Shown piece by piece: positions 1 through 8,615 of a stretch of 64,000 bases of DNA (its first letter is position 1; the number at the start of each line of letters is the position of its first letter). Made by a program: the position numbers and the translations under genes. A model generated the notes under the pieces. It did no database searches. It was not told where the DNA came from and worked only from the letters and a program-made list of their open reading frames with translations. Origin of the DNA: Falsiroseomonas sp051433165 (GTDB taxonomy: Bacteria > Pseudomonadota > Alphaproteobacteria > Acetobacterales > Acetobacteraceae); assembly GCF_051433165.1 (NCBI RefSeq), contig NZ_JBHMFS010000007.1, positions 159,080-223,079 on the forward strand, read 5' to 3'.

Positions 1-824
1 TGGCCGAACTCGACGCCGCCGCAACACGCCACGAAACCCCCAGCGGCGAAGGGCGCATGGTCTGGCGGGTGTGGAATGCCGATGGCGGCTCACCGGTAAT
101 GCTGCTGCATGGCGGCAGCGGGTCCTGGCGGCATTGGGTGAAGCAGATCCCGTGGCTGGCCGCGCAGCGCATGGTGATCGCGCCCGACATCCCGGGCCTG
201 GGCGAAAGCGACGACCCGCCGGAGCCGCAGGATCCGGCAACCATCGCCGGCGTGCTGGTGGAGGGGCTGAAGACGCTGGTGCCGGACACGGCGGCGATGG
301 ACCTGGTCGGCTTCTCCTTCGGCGCCATCACCTCCGGCCATGTCGCGCGGCTGCTGGCGCCCCGGCTGCGCAGCGTCACCATCTGCGGCGCCGGCGCGCT
401 GGGCACGCCGCGCAGCCCGACCAATCTGGTGAAGGTGCGGGACAAGCAGGGCGGGGAGAAGGTGGCGGCGCACCGCCACAACCTGGCGAGCCTGATGTTC
501 GCCGACCCGACGAAGATCGACGCGCTGGCGCTGGAGATCCAGGAGATCAATTCGCAGGCCGCGCGGCTGCGTAGCCGGCAATTCGCGCCCTCCGGCAATC
601 TGAAGGACGCACTCGCCGCCGCCGTGGGCGTGCCGGTCAACGCCATCTGGGGGGAACGGGATGCGGTGGCCTGGCCCAACCTGCATCTGCGGATCGACGC
701 GCTGAAGGACGCCCGGCCGGATGCGCGCGTGGCCGTGGTGCCGGGCGCCGGGCATTGGGTGGCCTATGAGGCGGCGGCGGAGACGGATGCGCTGCTGCGC
801 GCATGGCTGGCACCTGACCGTTGA
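1..824 (+). CDS. alpha/beta hydrolase, start codon cut by window edge
   Basis: A serine hydrolase of the alpha/beta fold; substrate unknown. The oxyanion-hole motif LLHGG lies near base 110. The nucleophile elbow is GFSFG, the acid is probably the Asp in WGERDAV, and the catalytic His is in GAGHWVAYE near the C-terminus, so the triad looks complete. The frame is open to the left edge. The window opens with 'tg gcc gaa', so the previous base would complete an NTG codon, probably the true start; the first ATG inside the window is at 57. The length, about 274 residues, is normal for the family. No cofactor or substrate domain is visible, so calls such as haloalkane dehalogenase or C-C hydrolase would be guesses. 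Confidence 0.85.
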   Translation, partial: AELDAAATRHETPSGEGRMVWRVWNADGGSPVMLLHGGSGSWRHWVKQIPWLAAQRMVIAPDIPGLGESDDPPEPQDPATIAGVLVEGLKTLVPDTAAMDLVGFSFGAITSGHVARLLAPRLRSVTICGAGALGTPRSPTNLVKVRDKQGGEKVAAHRHNLASLMFADPTKIDALALEIQEINSQAARLRSRQFAPSGNLKDALAAAVGVPVNAIWGERDAVAWPNLHLRIDALKDARPDARVAVVPGAGHWVAYEAAAETDALLRAWLAPDR

Positions 825-890
825 ACGAACCAGAGACGCACAAATGCGTTATGATCCGAAAGGCCACTTTTGGCCCCTGGAGTCATCACC

Positions 891-1250
891 TTGAGTATCT
901 TCAAATCGATCCTGACCAAGATTTTCGGCGACCGCGACGCCGTGGCTGGTACGCCCGCTCCTGCCAACACGCCTGCCGCCGCCACGATGGCCCAGGTGGA
1001 TGTGGAGGTGGTGCTGATGCAGATGGCCTCAGCCTCCAAGCAGAAGCTGGATTGGCGGCGTTCCATCGTCGATCTGCTGAAGCTGCTCGGCCTCGACAGT
1101 TCCCAGGATGCGCGGCGGGAATTGGCGAAGGAACTGCGCTACCACGGCGACATGGCGGACCTGACGACGCTGAACCTCTGGCTGCATCGCCAGGTGATGA
1201 CGAAGCTGGCGGAGAATGGCGGCCGCGTGCCGAATTCCCTGCGCGCCTGA
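891..1250 (+). CDS. DUF3597 family protein
   Basis: A small soluble protein of 119 residues. It begins SIFKSILTKIFG, followed by a short Ala/Pro-rich linker and a helical C-terminal domain with the KLDWRRSIVDLLKLLGLDSS-type segment recognised as DUF3597. The family is widespread in proteobacteria and has no established function. I chose the TTG at 891 because GGAG lies 8 bases upstream and because family members start right at the SIFxxI motif. An upstream TTG at 870 would add seven unlikely residues. It stands alone between a hydrolase on the same strand and a convergent gene. Confidence 0.75.
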   Translation: MSIFKSILTKIFGDRDAVAGTPAPANTPAAATMAQVDVEVVLMQMASASKQKLDWRRSIVDLLKLLGLDSSQDARRELAKELRYHGDMADLTTLNLWLHRQVMTKLAENGGRVPNSLRA

Positions 1251-1256
1251 TGCAAG

Positions 1257-1278
1257 GGGCGGCAGGGTTCAGCCGCCC
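1257..1278. terminator. hairpin between convergent genes
   Basis: Arms GGGCGGC (1257-1263) and GCCGCCC (1272-1278) enclose an 8-base loop, and the second gene's stop codon lies inside. The position between two convergent 3' ends fits a two-way terminator. There is no T tract, so termination is an inference. Confidence 0.4.
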
Positions 1279-2039
1279 ATGCGCTCCCGGTAGCGGGCGC
1301 CCCAACCCTCCCCCCGCACCCAGGCGAGGAAGCTTTCGGCGCTCGGCGGCTGCTTCGTCACGGCGCAGACGCTGCGCCACGCCAGGGCATGCATGCAGGA
1401 GGTGACCGGCGCCACGCCGACGAAGGGTTGCCCCAGTATCGGCCCCAGCGTCGGCATGCCGGTTCCGAGCATGGCCACGGCCTGAACCTGCCCGGCCGGC
1501 AGCGCCGCCAGCGCGGCGGCGGCCCCCTTCGCCGTCATGGCGTAGATCGGGTGGAAGCTGCCATCGGCCATGGCGCCGCGGGAGACCGCCGTCACCGCGA
1601 AGCCGCGCGCGGTCCAGTAGGTGATGGCCGCCTCGGTCAGGTCATCCGGATAGGGGGAGACCAGCCCGATACGCTCCGCCCCCACCGCATGGAACGCGTC
1701 CCGCACCGCCAGCGCCGCGGTGATGACGGGGATGCCCAGCGCATCCTGCATCCGCGCCACCAGCGCATCCTCCTCCGCCACGCCGGCATAGTAGCTGGCG
1801 CCGGTGCAGGCGAAGGCGATGGCATCGATCGGTGCATTGGCGAATTGCGAGGCCGCACCGGGCAGGTCCCGGAGGTAGTCCAGCAGGCGGGCGATGATGG
1901 TCGGCTTGGTGCTGGTCATCCGTGCATTCAGCATCGCCACGCTGGGCGGCCACAGCATGGCGAATTCCGGCTCCACCGTGGTGTTGGCCTGCGGCGTCAG
2001 CACGCCAACCAGCCCGCGCGGGGCGTATTCGACCGTCAT
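1269..2039 (-). CDS. Asp/Glu racemase-superfamily protein (maleate isomerase / arylmalonate decarboxylase-like)
   Basis: 256 residues with the superfamily's paired-domain architecture. The N-terminal motif PQANTTVEPEF and the first active-site segment FACTGASYY (Cys about residue 78) match maleate cis-trans isomerases and related decarboxylases. At the second half-site, where two-cysteine racemases carry a Cys in an SCT-like segment, this protein reads MLGTGMPTLG, so that Cys appears to be missing. A one-cysteine enzyme would favour isomerase or decarboxylase chemistry over two-base racemisation; this is inference. The start is the ATG at 2039, preceded by AAGGTG at good spacing. It is divergent from the Bug receptor gene, so a shared role in small dicarboxylate metabolism is possible. 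Confidence 0.75.
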   Translation of the reverse strand: MTVEYAPRGLVGVLTPQANTTVEPEFAMLWPPSVAMLNARMTSTKPTIIARLLDYLRDLPGAASQFANAPIDAIAFACTGASYYAGVAEEDALVARMQDALGIPVITAALAVRDAFHAVGAERIGLVSPYPDDLTEAAITYWTARGFAVTAVSRGAMADGSFHPIYAMTAKGAAAALAALPAGQVQAVAMLGTGMPTLGPILGQPFVGVAPVTSCMHALAWRSVCAVTKQPPSAESFLAWVRGEGWGARYRERMGG

Positions 2040-2146
2040 TCTGGCACCTTGATCGCGTGTCCGCACAGACTGCCATGCAAGTCGCTTGTCCGTCAGGCCC
2101 CGGCGGGGCTTACTGCCGGCCTTGCCCGCCAGACCGGAGGATTCCG

Positions 2147-3106
2147 ATGCGTCGCCGTCACCTGCTGTCCCTGCTGCCCGGCGCCCTGGCCGTTCCCCGT
2201 GTCGCGGCCGCGCAGGCCAGCTATCCGGCCCGCCCGGTGCGCGTAATCGTGCCCTTCCCGCCCGGCGGCACCACTGATTTCATCGCCCGCCTGGTCAGCG
2301 CCCGGCTTACCACCGTCTTCGGCCAGACCTTCGTGGTGGAAAACCGCGCCGGCGCCGGTGGCACGGTGGGTTCCGACGTGGTGGCGAAAAGCCAGCCGGA
2401 TGGGCAGACGCTGATCGTCTCCAACATCGCCAGCTTCGGCGTGGCACCCGCGGTCTATCGCACCCTGCCCTACAATTCGGTGACCGATTTCACACATGTG
2501 GCGCTGATGGCGGAAATCCCCTCCGTCCTCGCCGTCAATGTCAGCAGCCCGATCCGCAACTTGGCGGAATTCATCGAGGCGGCGAAGGCGCGGCCGGGGT
2601 TGAATGTCGGATCGCCCGGCAATGGCACCTCCTCCCACACCAAGCAGGCGATCCTGCAGCGCTCCGCGGGTATCGAGACGACCCATGTGCCCTATCGCGG
2701 CAGCGGACCGATGATGAACGACGTGGCCGGCGGTTCGCTGGAAGCCATGATCACCACGCTGGTGGAAGCCGGGCGCAATGAGCGTTTCCGCCTGCTGGCG
2801 GTCACCGCCGATGCGCGGGTGCCGGGCTGGCCGGATCTGCCCACCTTCAAGGAGCTGGGCCATCCAGACCTGGTGGCGTCCACCTGGTTCGGCCTCTCGG
2901 CCGCCGCCGGCACGCCGCCCGCCATCGTCAACCGGCTAAATGCCGAGGTTCTGGCCGCGCTGGCGACGCCGGAGATTAGCGCCAAGCTGGTGGAAACCGG
3001 CGCAACGCCGCGGCGGATGACGGCGCCGGAATACGCAGCCTTCGTCGAAGCCGAGGTGCGGCGCTGGGCCGGGGTGGTGCAGGCGGCGGGGATCCGCATC
3101 GACTGA
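2147..3106 (+). CDS. Bug-type tripartite tricarboxylate transporter substrate-binding protein
   Basis: Periplasmic solute-binding protein of the TctC/Bug family, 319 residues. It has a signal peptide (MRRRHLLSLLPGALAV, cleavage near AAA/QA). The family opening YPARPVRVIVPFPPGG is followed by FIARLV, VENRAGAGG and the THVPYRGSGPMMNDV segment that lines the ligand pocket. Such proteins bind carboxylates or aromatic acids. No TctA/TctB membrane genes are nearby, which is common for the many orphan Bug genes of this group. The ATG at 2147 has CGGAGG six bases upstream. The ligand cannot be read from the sequence. Confidence 0.92.
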   Translation: MRRRHLLSLLPGALAVPRVAAAQASYPARPVRVIVPFPPGGTTDFIARLVSARLTTVFGQTFVVENRAGAGGTVGSDVVAKSQPDGQTLIVSNIASFGVAPAVYRTLPYNSVTDFTHVALMAEIPSVLAVNVSSPIRNLAEFIEAAKARPGLNVGSPGNGTSSHTKQAILQRSAGIETTHVPYRGSGPMMNDVAGGSLEAMITTLVEAGRNERFRLLAVTADARVPGWPDLPTFKELGHPDLVASTWFGLSAAAGTPPAIVNRLNAEVLAALATPEISAKLVETGATPRRMTAPEYAAFVEAEVRRWAGVVQAAGIRID

Positions 3107-3116
3107 GGATCCCCGC
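3086..3116. terminator. hairpin between convergent Bug and ExeM genes
   Basis: Arms GCGGGGATCC (3086-3095) and GGATCCCCGC (3107-3116) match over 10 bases around an 11-base loop that holds the Bug stop codon. The gap to the opposing stop codon is 21 bases, so this probably ends transcription from both sides. No T tract follows. Confidence 0.5.
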
Positions 3117-3127
3117 GATCCCATCCG

Positions 3128-6100
3128 CTACAGGATGAAGTCGCTCTCCTGCAGCGCGTGCTGGCCGGCGAGGCGGATCACCATCTCCGCCCCGCCGCCA
3201 TTGCCGTCATCGAGGAACACGCCGGTGCCGTTCGCCCCTTGCAGGACGCGCACCGAGGCCTGGCCGCCCCCGGCGAAGGCACCGCTGCCGACGAAGACGA
3301 AGTCTTCCGCAAAGCCTTCCAGGCTGATCCGGTCGCCCTCGGCCGAGGAGAAGTCGAGGATGCGGCTGGCGGCCTCGCGCGGGCTGTCGGAGAAGGCGCT
3401 GAACACGAAGAGGTCGGCCCCGGCGCCGCCCCACATCACATCGGCCCCCTCGCCGCCCAGCAGCGTGTCGTTGCCGTCCTGGCCGAACAGGCGGTCATTG
3501 CCCGCACCGCCGATCAGCAGGTCGTCGCCCGTGCCGCCCACCAGGCTGTCATCGCCGAGTTCGCCTGCGAGTGTGTCGTCGCCCGTGCCGCCATTCAGGA
3601 TGTCGCCGCCGGCGCCGCCCATCAGCCGGTCGTCGCCACCGCGGCCGAGCAGGCGGTCCGCGCCATTGCCGCCCGACAATTCATCGCCACCAGCACGGCC
3701 GACCAGACGGCCCCCGTCATCATCAGCGGTCAGCGTGATGCCGCCGAGCGCGATCAGCGCCAGCAGCGGGTCATGGTCGCTGGAGTTGTCGGCGAATTCG
3801 ACGTTGATGTGCACCGTGTCGAAGAACGAATCGCCGGCCAGGCCGGTATTGACCAGGATGTGGTCCAGCGCCTGGCTGTTGCCGTCGAAGATGAAGGAGT
3901 AGCGCTCCAGCGGCGGTAGCGACTCCATCAGGTTCACCAGCGGTGCGCCGCTGCCGGCGAGCAGCTGCATCGGCTCCTCGAATTCGAACTCGTTGAAGTC
4001 GCCGAGCACCACGAGATTGGTGTCCGGGTCCGCCGCCAGGGTCGCCTCCACGAAGCCGCGCACCGCCTCGGCCTGCGCCTGGCGCTCATCCTCCGAGCCG
4101 TTGACCGGCGGCTGGTTCGCGCCGAACAGCGGCTGGCTGCCGCCCTTGGAGGAGAAGTGGTTGTTCACCACCGTCACGGACTCCCCCTGGAAGGTGAAGT
4201 CGGCGATCAGCGGCAGGCGGGAGCCGGCGAAGGCCGCGTCATCGACCGTGTGCAGCGAACCCTCGACCAGCTCGACCCGTTCCGGATTGTACAGAAAGGC
4301 ATTGCGGATGTTGCCGCCCGGCTGGCCGCCGCTGGTGCCGTTGCCGATGAAGGTGTTGTCCGCAAATTCATAGCGTGGGCCGCCGGCGGCGACGATGGCA
4401 TCGACCAGGGTCTGCAAGGTCAACGCGGCGGAGACCAGGTCGCTGATCTCGCCGCCATCGCCATCCTGCACTTCCTGCAGCGCGATGATGTCCGGCGTCT
4501 TCAGGTTCTGCACGATGTCCTGCGCGATGCGCGCGAAGCGACCCTCGCCGACATCGTCATCGACGTTGTTGGAGCTGCCGCCGGAGACCAGCGCCTGGTT
4601 CTCGACCTTCGGGTCCAGGTTCAGCACGTTGTAGGTGGCGATGAGCAGATTGGCGCCCTCGGCGCGGAAGCTGGTGACCTCGGGCTCCAGCGTGCTCGGC
4701 GCCGTCACCGTGTAGGCCTCGGTCGGGATCAGCTCGAAATTGCCGAAATTGTAGCTGATGACCCCGGTGATGTTGCCGAGCTGCGCGCCGACATCGACCA
4801 TCGGCACGCCGGAAGCGAAGACGCCGTTATCCTCGTCGATCTGGATGCGCTCCGGGTTGAAGTCGCCGCCCACCGTGTTGGTCACGCCAGGGCCGCCGGT
4901 GCCCGGCTCGATGTTCACAGTGCCGCGCTCACTCAGACCGGTGGCCGGGCCGACAGTGGCCCAGATCTCGCCGAAGCCGTTGGTGGCGCCGACCACGGTC
5001 GGCGTCTCCAGCGTCACGCGCATCGCCTCCAGGCTCTCGTAGAAGGCGAGGCCGTCCAACAGCGATTCGGTCGGCGGCAGCAGGCCGTTCGGGCCGAGCA
5101 CCACCGCATCCGGCAGCGCATTGCCGGAGGAGGTGACGAGGCTCGCACCGGCGCCGGTCGCGGTGATCTGGGTGGTGGAGAGGTTGCCGGTGGCGGCGCC
5201 GCCGGGGGTGAATTCGCTGACAGTGCCCTGCACCGTCACCGCATCGCCCACCACCACGCCGGGGGCGCTTCTGGTGAAGACGAAGATGGCGTCGGAGGTG
5301 GCGGCGTTGCCGTCGCCGGTCGGGTCCTGCAGATAGTAGCCGTTGCTGTCCACCGCCGTGACGATGCCGCTGGTCCGCACCTGCTGGCCGGCGAGGTCGG
5401 AGACCAGGCCGCTGCCCTGGATGGTGTAGATGGCGGTCAGCACCAGCGCATCCTCCACACGCACATCCACGCCGATCGGGTCGAGATCATCGTAATCGGC
5501 ATCGGCGGAGGTGGCGGTGATGGCGATGGACAGCGCCTCCGTACCCTCGGCCACGCCGTCCTCGATCGCCGTCACCTGCACCTGCCGGGGCTGGTCCCAA
5601 TTGGCGGTGGTGAAGACCAGGCTGGAGGCGGAGAGCGAGAGATCCGCACCGGGGGCAGCCAGCATCACCGTCACATCGGCCGTGGGCTGGGTCCGCAGCG
5701 CCAAGGTGAAGAGGCCGGCGGCGCCGCCTTCCTGCAACGCCAGCTCGCCGGTGGAGACCACCAGGCCGGGCGTCGCCTCGCCACCGAAGCTCTGGCCCGC
5801 ATTGGGACCACCGAAGCTGTTGGAACCCGGCGTGGCCACCCAGGTGAAGTCGCCATATTCCGCGCCGGTACCGGCGAGCTGCAGGGCGGAGCCCAGCGGC
5901 TCGTTGCCCGCCTGCGCGACGCCGATATCGGTGCTGACCATGCCGGCGGCCGGGCCATCTGCCGCGGCCATGGTGCCCTCATAGCTCAGGAACTGCACCA
6001 CAGTGCCGTTCGGATCGACCAGCGCGATGCCATCCGGCGCACCGTTCTGGAGGCCATTGGCGGGGTAGGAAACCACCGCGGTGCCGAAGCCGCCGCCCTG

Positions 6101-6289
6101 GTCGGCCAACACGCCGCCCAATGAATTCAGCGCGGCGGGGCTGTTGTAGGCCGAGCCGTTCGAGCCGTTGTAGCGGACCAGGCTCCAGCCGGTCAGGTCG
6201 GTGCCGGCGGGGCCGGCTACCTCGATGCGCTCACCGGCATCGGCGCCGTCATTGTCGTAGTGGATTTCGTTGATGAAGATGCTGGTCAT
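3128..6289 (-). CDS. ExeM/NucH-like extracellular endonuclease with RTX repeats
   Basis: A secreted multidomain nuclease of 1053 residues. An N-terminal lamin-tail-like domain (SIFINEIHYDN... FLSYEG) is followed by a region with immunoglobulin-like strands. Next comes an OB-fold segment typical of ExeM (TSGIVTAVDSNGYYLQDP). The endonuclease/exonuclease/phosphatase domain has LLIATYNVLN, DIIALQEVQDGDG, VVLGDFNEF and NSSDHDPLLA, which supply the metal and catalytic residues. The C-terminal 200 residues hold GGxGxDxL calcium-binding nonapeptides and a serralysin-type end. There is no N-terminal signal peptide; with RTX repeats this implies type I secretion, but no type I exporter genes adjoin it. 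The ATG at 6289 is chosen because GAGGGG precedes it. It probably degrades extracellular DNA or phosphodiesters. Confidence 0.88.
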   Translation of the reverse strand: MTSIFINEIHYDNDGADAGERIEVAGPAGTDLTGWSLVRYNGSNGSAYNSPAALNSLGGVLADQGGGFGTAVVSYPANGLQNGAPDGIALVDPNGTVVQFLSYEGTMAAADGPAAGMVSTDIGVAQAGNEPLGSALQLAGTGAEYGDFTWVATPGSNSFGGPNAGQSFGGEATPGLVVSTGELALQEGGAAGLFTLALRTQPTADVTVMLAAPGADLSLSASSLVFTTANWDQPRQVQVTAIEDGVAEGTEALSIAITATSADADYDDLDPIGVDVRVEDALVLTAIYTIQGSGLVSDLAGQQVRTSGIVTAVDSNGYYLQDPTGDGNAATSDAIFVFTRSAPGVVVGDAVTVQGTVSEFTPGGAATGNLSTTQITATGAGASLVTSSGNALPDAVVLGPNGLLPPTESLLDGLAFYESLEAMRVTLETPTVVGATNGFGEIWATVGPATGLSERGTVNIEPGTGGPGVTNTVGGDFNPERIQIDEDNGVFASGVPMVDVGAQLGNITGVISYNFGNFELIPTEAYTVTAPSTLEPEVTSFRAEGANLLIATYNVLNLDPKVENQALVSGGSSNNVDDDVGEGRFARIAQDIVQNLKTPDIIALQEVQDGDGGEISDLVSAALTLQTLVDAIVAAGGPRYEFADNTFIGNGTSGGQPGGNIRNAFLYNPERVELVEGSLHTVDDAAFAGSRLPLIADFTFQGESVTVVNNHFSSKGGSQPLFGANQPPVNGSEDERQAQAEAVRGFVEATLAADPDTNLVVLGDFNEFEFEEPMQLLAGSGAPLVNLMESLPPLERYSFIFDGNSQALDHILVNTGLAGDSFFDTVHINVEFADNSSDHDPLLALIALGGITLTADDDGGRLVGRAGGDELSGGNGADRLLGRGGDDRLMGGAGGDILNGGTGDDTLAGELGDDSLVGGTGDDLLIGGAGNDRLFGQDGNDTLLGGEGADVMWGGAGADLFVFSAFSDSPREAASRILDFSSAEGDRISLEGFAEDFVFVGSGAFAGGGQASVRVLQGANGTGVFLDDGNGGGAEMVIRLAGQHALQESDFIL

Positions 6290-6452
6290 GGTACCGCCCC
6301 TCTTGCGCCGCGCGGGGTGGTAGCCGGCGGCCGGAGGCAACGTCTCGTTAAGATATCGAGGCACCGGGAAGACCGGGCGCTTCTCGCGGCAGGGTGATCG
6401 TCGTGGTCACTCGGGGCTTGACCGGCCGCGCCCGGCGCGGTTCCTGCCCATC

Positions 6453-6632
6453 ATGGACAAGCCGGACCCCGCATCGCCCCCGGTGAAGACGCCCCCGGTG
6501 AAGACGCAAGCGCAGTTGGCGCGGGAAGCCAGGCTGGCGGCCGCGCTGCGGGAAAACCTGCGCCGCCGCAAGGCGCAGGCGCGTGCGCGGGCCGAGCCGC
6601 CGCCCGAGGCCGAACCCTCGGCGGAAGACTGA
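6453..6632 (+). CDS. small basic protein upstream of dcd
   Basis: A 59-residue reading frame, MDKPDPASPPVKT... to ...PSAEDstop. A Pro-rich head contains two copies of the 15-base unit encoding PPVKT. A central helix rich in Arg, Ala and Lys (LAAALRENLRRRKAQ) and an acidic Pro-rich tail follow. Its composition and its place directly before dcd-murA on the same strand suggest a real gene. I recall similar short Arg/Ala helical proteins in relatives but know no function. There is no strong ribosome site at the ATG. Confidence 0.6.
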   Translation: MDKPDPASPPVKTPPVKTQAQLAREARLAAALRENLRRRKAQARARAEPPPEAEPSAED

Positions 6633-6712
6633 CGGATTGGACGCCCGGGCGCGCATCGGGTAACCCCGCCCTCCCCCGTTTGCCCTCCTCCGTCGCCTAA
6701 GGCCGCTGCCCC

Positions 6713-7267
6713 ATGTCCATCATGCCCGACACCTGGATCCGCCGCATGGCGCAGGACTCGGCGATGATCGAGCCCTTCGTCGAATCGCAGCGGCGGGAGG
6801 GCGTGATTTCCTACGGCCTGTCCAGCTACGGCTACGACGCCCGCCTGGCCGACGAGTTCAAGATTTTTACCAATGTCGACAATGCCCTGGTCGATCCGAA
6901 GGTGTTCTCGGACCAGAGCTTCGTCACCCGGCAGGGGGCGACCTGCATCATCCCGCCGAACAGTTTCGTGCTGTGCCACACCATCGAATACTTCCGCATT
7001 CCGCGGGATGTGCTGGTGATCTGCCTCGGCAAATCCACCTATGCGCGCTGCGGGCTGATCGTGAATGTCACGCCGCTGGAGCCCGAATGGGAAGGCCAGG
7101 TGACCATCGAGATCAGCAACACCACCCCCCTGCCCGCCCGCATCTACGCCAATGAGGGCATCTGCCAGTTCCTGTTCCTGCAAGGCAGCGCGCCGCCCGA
7201 GGTCAGCTACGCGGACCGCAAGGGCAAGTATATGAGGCAGCGGGGCGTCTCGCTGCCGAAACTCTGA
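6713..7267 (+). CDS. dcd: dCTP deaminase
   Basis: Deaminates dCTP to dUTP, feeding dTMP synthesis; cytoplasmic trimer. The 184 residues match the usual length. The family signatures are clear: ISYGLSSYGYDARL near residue 30, the CLGKSTYARCGL nucleotide-binding loop near residue 105, and the catalytic Glu in TPLEPEWEGQVTIE. The C-terminal lid KGKYMRQRGVSLPKL closes over the ligand. It has the monofunctional form with no sign of a fused dUTPase. It lies 94 bases before murA, plausibly in one transcript. Confidence 0.96.
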   Translation: MSIMPDTWIRRMAQDSAMIEPFVESQRREGVISYGLSSYGYDARLADEFKIFTNVDNALVDPKVFSDQSFVTRQGATCIIPPNSFVLCHTIEYFRIPRDVLVICLGKSTYARCGLIVNVTPLEPEWEGQVTIEISNTTPLPARIYANEGICQFLFLQGSAPPEVSYADRKGKYMRQRGVSLPKL

Positions 7268-7361
7268 AGCGCGCGGCACGGGAAGCGGGCCCCATTCGGG
7301 GCCTCGGGCGCCCTTCAGTCGCCCGCCTTGCTGCGACGATCCGACCAGGGAAGCACATCTG

Positions 7362-8615
7362 ATGGACCGCATCCGTATCCGCGGCGGCAAGCCGCTTTCG
7401 GGCAACATCCCGATCGGCGGCGCGAAGAACGCCACCCTGCCGCTGATGGCCGCCGGCCTGCTCTCGGACGGGCCGCTGACACTGGAGAACGCGCCCGACC
7501 TAGCCGATATCGCCACCATGCGCGCCCTGCTGGTGCAGCACGGCATGAAGGTGGAGCACGACAAGCCGAAACGCCGCCTGGTGCTGTCCGGTGCCGCCGA
7601 CAATCTGGAAGCGCCCTATGACCTGGTGCGGAAGATGCGCGCCTCCGTCCTGGTGCTGGGGCCGCTGGTCGCACGGTTCGGGGAGGCGCGCGTGTCGCTG
7701 CCCGGCGGCTGCGCCATCGGCACCAGGCCGGTCGATCTGCACATCAAGGGGCTGGAGCAGATGGGCGCCGTCTTCGACCTGGAAGGCGGCTACATGCATG
7801 CGAAGGCGCCCCAGGGTCTGCGCGGTGCCACCATCATCTTCCCGCAGGTCAGCGTCGGCGCGACGGAAAACCTGCTGATGGCGGCAACGCTGGCCGAAGG
7901 CACCACCGAACTGGTGAATGCGGCGCGGGAGCCGGAGATCGGCGACCTCGCCATGTGCCTGATGCGGATGGGTGCGCGGATCGAGGGCATCGGCACGGAT
8001 CGGCTGGTGGTGGAAGGCGTCAAGCGCCTCGGCGCCGCGACGCACCCGATCATCCCGGACCGGATCGAGGCCGGCACTTACGCCTGCGCCGCCGCCATCA
8101 CCGGCGGCACCGTGCTGCTGGAAGGCGCGCGGATGCTGGACCTCGGCGCCGTGGTGCGGACGATGCGCGAATGCGGGGTGGATGTGGCGGAGGAGACGGA
8201 GGGGCTGCGCATCACTCGCAAGAATGGGCTGCGCGGCGCCGATGTGATGACCGAGCCCTTCCCCGGCTTCGCCACCGACATGCAGGCGCAATTCATGGCG
8301 CTGATGTGCGTGGCGGAGGGTGCCAGCATGATCACGGAGACCATCTTCGAGAACCGCTTCATGCATGTGCCGGAACTGACCCGCATGGGCGCGCGCATCA
8401 AGTATCATGGCCAGTCGGCCATCGTGCGCGGCGTGCCGAAGCTGTCCGGCGCCCCGGTGATGGCGACCGACTTGCGCGCCAGCGTCAGCCTGGTGCTGGC
8501 CGGCCTGGCGGCGCAGGGCGAGACCATCGTCAACCGCGTCTATCACCTCGATCGCGGCTATGAGGCGCTGGAGCAGAAGCTGTCCGCGGTGGGCGCGGAG
8601 ATCGAGCGGGTCTGA
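7362..8615 (+). CDS. murA: UDP-N-acetylglucosamine 1-carboxyvinyltransferase
   Basis: Transfers enolpyruvate from PEP to UDP-GlcNAc, the first committed step of peptidoglycan synthesis. 417 residues, normal for MurA. Lys-Asn in GGAKNATLP (residues 19-27) binds substrate. The catalytic Cys is present in the loop LPGGCAIGTRPVDLH (Cys about residue 117), so the enzyme should have the fosfomycin-sensitive form. The FPGFATDMQAQ segment carries the conserved Asp. The C-terminal YHLDRGYEALEQKL is typical. The stop codon abuts the stop of the convergent histidine kinase with no gap. Confidence 0.97.
   Translation: MDRIRIRGGKPLSGNIPIGGAKNATLPLMAAGLLSDGPLTLENAPDLADIATMRALLVQHGMKVEHDKPKRRLVLSGAADNLEAPYDLVRKMRASVLVLGPLVARFGEARVSLPGGCAIGTRPVDLHIKGLEQMGAVFDLEGGYMHAKAPQGLRGATIIFPQVSVGATENLLMAATLAEGTTELVNAAREPEIGDLAMCLMRMGARIEGIGTDRLVVEGVKRLGAATHPIIPDRIEAGTYACAAAITGGTVLLEGARMLDLGAVVRTMRECGVDVAEETEGLRITRKNGLRGADVMTEPFPGFATDMQAQFMALMCVAEGASMITETIFENRFMHVPELTRMGARIKYHGQSAIVRGVPKLSGAPVMATDLRASVSLVLAGLAAQGETIVNRVYHLDRGYEALEQKLSAVGAEIERV

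Noticed and set aside
4157..6124. 655-codon plus-strand frame inside the ExeM gene
   Set aside because: Antisense shadow of a clear multidomain protein in GC-rich DNA; Gly/Ala/Arg/His-rich with no family features.
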